A stretch of DNA of 64,000 nucleotides, from assembly GCA_012727425.1 (NCBI GenBank), contig JAAYHQ010000003.1:1-64000 (forward strand), given 5' to 3'. The notes beneath the pieces were generated by a model. It was given only the letters and a program-made list of their open reading frames with translations, was not told where the DNA came from and did not search any database. This document shows positions 60,107 to 64,000 of the stretch, in pieces (position 1 is the stretch's first letter; every line of letters begins with the position of its first letter). The translations under genes and the position numbers were made by a program. Origin of the DNA: Bacillota bacterium (GTDB taxonomy: Bacteria; Bacillota; UBA4882; UBA10575).

Positions 60107-61189
60107 TTGACCAGACCTAAAGTTGTTGTCGGAATGTCAGGCGGTGTCGATAGTTCGGTCACCGCCTATCTCTTGCAAAAAGCCGGTTATGACGTCATCG
60201 GCGTCACCATGCAAATATGGCCGGAGAATGCCCCTGCGGAAGAAAGCGGCGGCTGTTGCGGTCTGACCGCGGTCGATGACGCCCGCCGGGTCTGTCAGCA
60301 ACTGGGGATCCCCCACTATACCCTAAACTTCCGGCCGGAATTCAAAAAACACGTCATCGATTACTTTATCCGCGAATACCAACAAGGGCGGACCCCCAAC
60401 CCGTGCATCGCCTGCAACCGTTTTGTCAAATGGGAATCGCTCCTGACCAAAGCTTTGCAACTGGGCGCCGATTATATTGCCACCGGGCACTACGCCCGCA
60501 TTGTCTTTGACCAAAAAACCGGGCGTTATCTCTTAAAGAAAGCCGCCACCACAAAAAAAGACCAAACCTACGCCCTTTATAATTTAACCCAAGACCAGTT
60601 GGCGCACACTCTGATGCCGCTGGGTGATTACACCAAAGAAGAAGTGCGCCGGATCGCAAAAACAATTGGCTTAAACGTGGCGGACAAGCCCGATAGCCAG
60701 GAGATCTGCTTCATCCCCGATCACGACTACGGCCGCTTCATTGAGGAACATGCGCCGGACACTCGCGGGCCAGGTAACTTCGTTGACCGCCAGGGGCGGA
60801 TCCTCGGACAGCACAGGGGTATCATCCACTATACCGTGGGCCAACGGAAAGGTTTGGGTTTGGCGGTGGGCAAACCCCTCTATGTTCTGGCGATCCGGCC
60901 GGAAAGCAATGAAGTGGTCGTCGGTACCGCCGAAGAGGTTTACCAGCAAACCGTCTACGCCGGCCAACTAAACTTCATCCCCTTTGACCGCCTGACCACA
61001 AAACAAACCGTGACCGCTAAAATCCGTTACAACCACGACCCCGCACCGGCTACGGTGATGATGGTTGATGACCGTACCCTCCGTTGCGATTTCACGTCAC
61101 CCCAAAGGGCAATTACCCCCGGCCAAGCCCTGGTCCTCTACGACGGGGATCTGGTCGTCGGTGGCGGCACCATTATCAAAGGCGAATAA
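60107..61189 (+). CDS. mnmA: tRNA 2-thiouridine synthase MnmA
   Basis: A 360-residue enzyme. The N-terminal PP-loop is VVVGMSGGVDSSVTAYLL; the catalytic cysteine is in TPNPCIACNRFVKW, and the second, sulfur-transferring cysteine in DSQEICFIPDHDYG. It makes 2-thiouridine at position 34 of tRNA-Lys/Glu/Gln using sulfur from the desulfurase two genes upstream. TTG at 60107 is the start, with GGAG 9 bases before it, since no ATG fits the conserved N-terminus. A terminator follows immediately. Confidence 0.96.
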   Translation: MTRPKVVVGMSGGVDSSVTAYLLQKAGYDVIGVTMQIWPENAPAEESGGCCGLTAVDDARRVCQQLGIPHYTLNFRPEFKKHVIDYFIREYQQGRTPNPCIACNRFVKWESLLTKALQLGADYIATGHYARIVFDQKTGRYLLKKAATTKKDQTYALYNLTQDQLAHTLMPLGDYTKEEVRRIAKTIGLNVADKPDSQEICFIPDHDYGRFIEEHAPDTRGPGNFVDRQGRILGQHRGIIHYTVGQRKGLGLAVGKPLYVLAIRPESNEVVVGTAEEVYQQTVYAGQLNFIPFDRLTTKQTVTAKIRYNHDPAPATVMMVDDRTLRCDFTSPQRAITPGQALVLYDGDLVVGGGTIIKGE

Positions 61190-61225
61190 AAAGACCCCTG
61201 TCCACTTGGGAACAGGGGTCTTTTT
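61188..61225 (+). terminator. Terminator of the nifS-nifU-mnmA operon
   Basis: AAAAAGACCCCTGT and ACAGGGGTCTTTTT pair as a 14-bp stem with a 10-base loop, running into TTTTT. It begins at the stop codon of mnmA. Confidence 0.92.
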
Positions 61226-61293
61226 CTTTCTCCTTGTCCGTTTGGTTTGGTAACGGACACGCGGATATATGCTTTTGTTTTACCATCCAGCAT

Positions 61294-61848
61294 CTAGTTT
61301 TCCAACCCAATTAAATCCTGATAATACCCGGTGACCCGCTGCACATACAGGCGGGTCTCCCGCGGCCATTCTTTGGAACGGGCGATCCGGGTTGGTCCGG
61401 CGTTGTAAGCGGCCAAGGCGGTCGGGATGGTGCCAAACCGTTCCAACTGTTGCCGCAGATACTCCGTCCCCCGGAAGACGTTGGCCCTGATGTCCCGCCA
61501 ATCCAAATCGTAACAATTAAACGGCATCAGTTGGGTCAGACCCCGGGCCCCTTTGTGGGAGACCGCTGTTTTGCGGAAACTGCTTTCCGCGGCAATCAAA
61601 GAAAGGATCAAGTAGTAGTCAATTTGATACTGCGCACTAGCATCCAAAACCGCAATCGTAATCTCCTCCAGGTCTTCTTGGGAGATCCCCGGATGATGAC
61701 TGCGGATAAACTTTTCGATCTTGACCATCGGGTCATGGGTGAGCCCCGCCTCGTGCTTTCCTGTGATAAAATCCATAACCGCCGGCGAAGTAAAGAAGAA
61801 CAAAAATAAGGTCAGTGACGTAATCTTTAACATTCGTCGGAAAACCAT
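61294..61848 (-). CDS. Lytic transglycosylase (SLT family)
   Basis: About 184 residues. A signal anchor (LKITSLTLFLFFFTSPAVMD) precedes the SLT domain with the catalytic glutamate in LSLIAAESSFRKTAVSHKG, then ARGLTQLMPFN and LAAYNAGPTRI. It cleaves peptidoglycan between N-acetylmuramate and N-acetylglucosamine by anhydro-bond formation. ATG at 61848 is chosen with AAAGGAGGT 4 bases upstream. It is alone on its strand, between the mnmA terminator and the PBP gene. Confidence 0.92.
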   Translation of the reverse strand: MVFRRMLKITSLTLFLFFFTSPAVMDFITGKHEAGLTHDPMVKIEKFIRSHHPGISQEDLEEITIAVLDASAQYQIDYYLILSLIAAESSFRKTAVSHKGARGLTQLMPFNCYDLDWRDIRANVFRGTEYLRQQLERFGTIPTALAAYNAGPTRIARSKEWPRETRLYVQRVTGYYQDLIGLEN

Positions 61849-61871
61849 GGCTACCTCCTTTAGCAGACTCA

Positions 61872-61911
61872 TGTCATCATATGTATGATCTTGTCATTGT
61901 ATGTATGGTTT
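61872..61911. repeat. Imperfect 20-bp tandem repeat before the transglycosylase gene
   Basis: TGTCATCATATGTATGATCT at 61872-61891 is followed directly by TGTCATTGTATGTATGGTTT at 61892-61911, identical at 16 of 20 positions. It is AT-rich and contains a small palindrome (ATCATATGTATGAT). It may be a regulatory site for the transglycosylase; no function is known. Confidence 0.45.
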
Positions 61912-61978
61912 AATCTATTTTAAATATACTTTTACTTTCCGTCAATCCCCAAGTCCTTACTAATTCCTTAAATTCCCG

Positions 61979-63841
61979 CTAAAATTGCTTAACACTATTC
62001 CGTACCAGCGCCCGGCGGATAAAACTCCCCCAATATTCGCCGATGGTCCCGCCGCCAATGTTTCGACCGTCAATCCGCAGCGGCCGGCGGTCGTCGTTAC
62101 CCACCCAGATGGTGGCCAAGAGTTCCGGCGTGTACCCGATAAACCAGGCGTCGGTATTTTCATTACTGGTGCCGGTTTTTCCGGCGGCGGGCCGTCCCGG
62201 ATCGGCACTTTGGCCCGTCCCGTAGGCAATAACCCCTTGCATCATCTCCGTCACCGCCTGCGCCGTTTCGGGCCGGATCACCTGTTCCTGGCGGATACTG
62301 CCCCGCCTTAGCACCCGGCCCTGGGCGTCTTCCACCCGCAAGACCCCGAACGGCTGGGAACGGACACCCTGGTTCGCCAAAGCCGTAAAGGCAGTGCATA
62401 ATTCCAAAGGGCTAACCCCCTCGGTCAAACCGCCCAACGCCAAGGGGGCTAAAGCCCGGTCGTTGCGGGGTCCACTTTCCACCAAAGGCAGCCCCAGACG
62501 TTGCAAAAAGGAAAATACCGTCGGCACACCCAGTTCATCCACAAGGCGGACCGCCACCGTATTAAGGGACCAGGCCAAAGCATCCCGGAGCGGGACCACC
62601 CCCCGGTATTCCTCGTCCGCATTCTGTGGCGTCCACGGCTTACCGTTCACGATGTAGGTCGCCGGTTCATCCACGACCGGGGTATCCGGCGTAAACCCGC
62701 TCTCTACCGCCGCGGCAAAGATCAACGGCTTAATCGCCGAGCCAATCTGCCGCCGGACCCGGACCGCCCGGTTATACTTGGAAAACCGGTAATTCCGTCC
62801 GCCGACCATCGCCAGGATCCGGCCGTTCTTCGGATCGAGCGCCACCAAAGCCGCTTCCGGCCCTCCCTTTTCATCCTTGGGTAAGGCGGCGATGGTCTCT
62901 TCCGCGATCCGCTGGATATAAGCATCCAAAGTGGTGTAGATCCTCAAACCCCCGGCCCGGATATACTGGGCGGACCAACCATACTGCTGCGCCAACCAGT
63001 CCGCCACATAATCGGCAAAATAACCGCCCCGGGTTAAATAACTGGGATCCTCCTCCACCTCCAACGGCAAGGCGGTCAGTTGTTCATACTCCCGCCGGGT
63101 GAGCAAACCCTGCTCCCATAATACTTCCAGGATCAGATTACGCCGCTGCCACGCCCGTTCCGGATGGCGGTAAGGCGAGTACAGTTCCGGCCCCCGGATC
63201 AAACCAACCAACATGGCCTGCTCGGCGGTGGACAGATCCCATACATGCTTGGCAAAATAGAAGCGGGCAGCTCCTTCCACCCCATAGACACCGTGGCCGA
63301 AGTAGATCCCGTTTAAATACGACTCCAGGATCTCATCCTTCGAATAATTCTGTTCGAGCTTCACCGCATACCCAATCTCCACTAGTTTCCGGGGGATGGT
63401 CTTCACATTGGTGAGCAACAGGTTCTTCACCAACTGCTGGGTAATGGTGCTTCCCCCCTGGGCCCGTTCTCCCCGGCGTAAATTATAGTAAACGGCCCGG
63501 AGGATTCCTGGAAAATCAACCCCCCGGTGCACATAAAAACGCCGGTCCTCCACGGCCACCACCGCCCGGCGGAGAAACAACGGGATTTTTTCCAAGGGTG
63601 TCCAGACCACCCGCGACGGACTAAGGGTGAGGAGCTCCTCACCGTTCCGGTCCAACAGGACCGAGGCCTGCAGATTGGGACGAAGGAGTTGCCGGAGATC
63701 AACTTCACTGATGAAGGGGTTGTATAAGACCAGGACCGTGCCGAGTAACCCACCGATCAGAACCAAAACGGTTAACCAGCGTAGTAGTTTAAATACCTTA
63801 AAACGCCGACTTTTGTTTTCTGGCCGCTTGTTTGGAGACAA
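61979..63841 (-). CDS. Class A penicillin-binding protein (PBP1A-type)
   Basis: A 620-residue bifunctional peptidoglycan synthase. One N-terminal membrane anchor (LRWLTVLVLIGGLLGTVLVL), then the GT51 glycosyltransferase with EDRRFYVHRGVDFPGILRA, GGSTITQQLVKNLLLTNV and KDEILESYLNGIYFGHGVYG. The transpeptidase has the SxxK serine in RRQIGSAIKPLIFAAA, SLN in AWSLNTVAVRL and KTGTSNENTDAWFIGYT. It polymerises glycan and cross-links peptides. TTG at 63841 is the start, with GGAGG 9 bases before it. No sequence beyond 64000 is visible to assign a promoter. Confidence 0.95.
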   Translation of the reverse strand: MSPNKRPENKSRRFKVFKLLRWLTVLVLIGGLLGTVLVLYNPFISEVDLRQLLRPNLQASVLLDRNGEELLTLSPSRVVWTPLEKIPLFLRRAVVAVEDRRFYVHRGVDFPGILRAVYYNLRRGERAQGGSTITQQLVKNLLLTNVKTIPRKLVEIGYAVKLEQNYSKDEILESYLNGIYFGHGVYGVEGAARFYFAKHVWDLSTAEQAMLVGLIRGPELYSPYRHPERAWQRRNLILEVLWEQGLLTRREYEQLTALPLEVEEDPSYLTRGGYFADYVADWLAQQYGWSAQYIRAGGLRIYTTLDAYIQRIAEETIAALPKDEKGGPEAALVALDPKNGRILAMVGGRNYRFSKYNRAVRVRRQIGSAIKPLIFAAAVESGFTPDTPVVDEPATYIVNGKPWTPQNADEEYRGVVPLRDALAWSLNTVAVRLVDELGVPTVFSFLQRLGLPLVESGPRNDRALAPLALGGLTEGVSPLELCTAFTALANQGVRSQPFGVLRVEDAQGRVLRRGSIRQEQVIRPETAQAVTEMMQGVIAYGTGQSADPGRPAAGKTGTSNENTDAWFIGYTPELLATIWVGNDDRRPLRIDGRNIGGGTIGEYWGSFIRRALVRNSVKQF

Positions 63842-64000
63842 GGCTTTTTACCTCCCCGTGTTCAACCTAACCGGTTGTAGTATATCCGTTCTCGTACCGA
63901 AAACAGACCGTCAACCTCGTGTGTCGGGAAGTATTTTTAAGTTTAGGTTGGTCGATTAAAAACCAAAAAGCAACTTTGACCGGTGCGGGAGAACGATTGG

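Noticed and set aside
63627-63959. Plus-strand gene at the right edge
   Set aside because: It is the complement of the penicillin-binding protein N-terminus and upstream region, with no ribosome site.

Overview
The window looks like chromosome of an anaerobic, endospore-forming member of the Bacillota. SpoVAC and SpoVAD, a CwlD-like amidase fused to a GerMN domain, a CIRCE-controlled groESL operon and strong AGGAGG ribosome sites point to a spore-forming Firmicute. A four-subunit 2-oxoacid:ferredoxin oxidoreductase and several 4Fe-4S proteins point to anaerobic metabolism. Two TolC-like proteins, an HlyD/MacA-type adaptor, a LolA-like protein and a candidate beta-barrel protein suggest a two-membrane (diderm) envelope. 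A diderm lineage such as the Limnochordia or Halanaerobia is my guess; no marker gene fixes the taxonomy. Nearly all genes look intact. The only clear mobile DNA is the end of an IS3-family element at the left edge, next to a broken sugar-binding-protein gene.  Layout. 1-736: IS3 end, solute-binding-protein relic, terminator. 737-3545: HI0933-type flavoprotein and PatB/MalY C-S lyase. 3627-7795: sulfur module made of a thioredoxin-reductase/thioredoxin fusion, a YeeE/YedE thiosulfate-type channel split into two genes with a TusA-like carrier between them, a divergent LysR regulator, and a second TusA-like protein. 7819-11561: korDCBA-type oxidoreductase with an upstream P-loop protein. 11683-13182: spoVAC-spoVAD without spoVAE. 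13414-16549: ThDP enzyme overlapping an FMN glutamate-synthase-like gene. 16680-18158: small STAS/SpoIIAA-like protein and DUF362 ferredoxin protein.  18371-25331: two-component system, then TPR protein, ABC ATPase, FtsX/LolE-type permease, LolA-like protein and candidate beta-barrel. I consider this the most interesting block, a possible Lol/Mac-type envelope transport system. 25510-29190: gap, acyl-CoA synthetase and XRE-cupin regulator. 29357-32820: PHP phosphoesterase, type II pantothenate kinase and OPT transporter. 32876-36068: dnaX-ybaB-recR and a nitroreductase. 36174-42498: sugar ABC system with a DeoR regulator and two separate RbsA-type ATPases. 42597-48112: macB permease, ATPase, adaptor and two TolC-like genes.  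48650-50946: tRNA-Leu, cation:proton antiporter with PII-like protein, gro promoter and CIRCE. 50971-52964: groES-groEL. 53217-56430: DUF2284 protein, amidase-GerMN, GNAT-like protein. 56509-58270: Ku and ATP-dependent ligase (NHEJ). 58309-61225: nifS-nifU-mnmA sulfur-transfer operon with its promoter and a palindromic candidate operator. 61294-63841: lytic transglycosylase and class A penicillin-binding protein.  Two themes recur. One is sulfur handling: import, TusA relay, cysteine desulfurase, scaffold, tRNA thiolation and C-S lyase. The other is envelope construction and transport.
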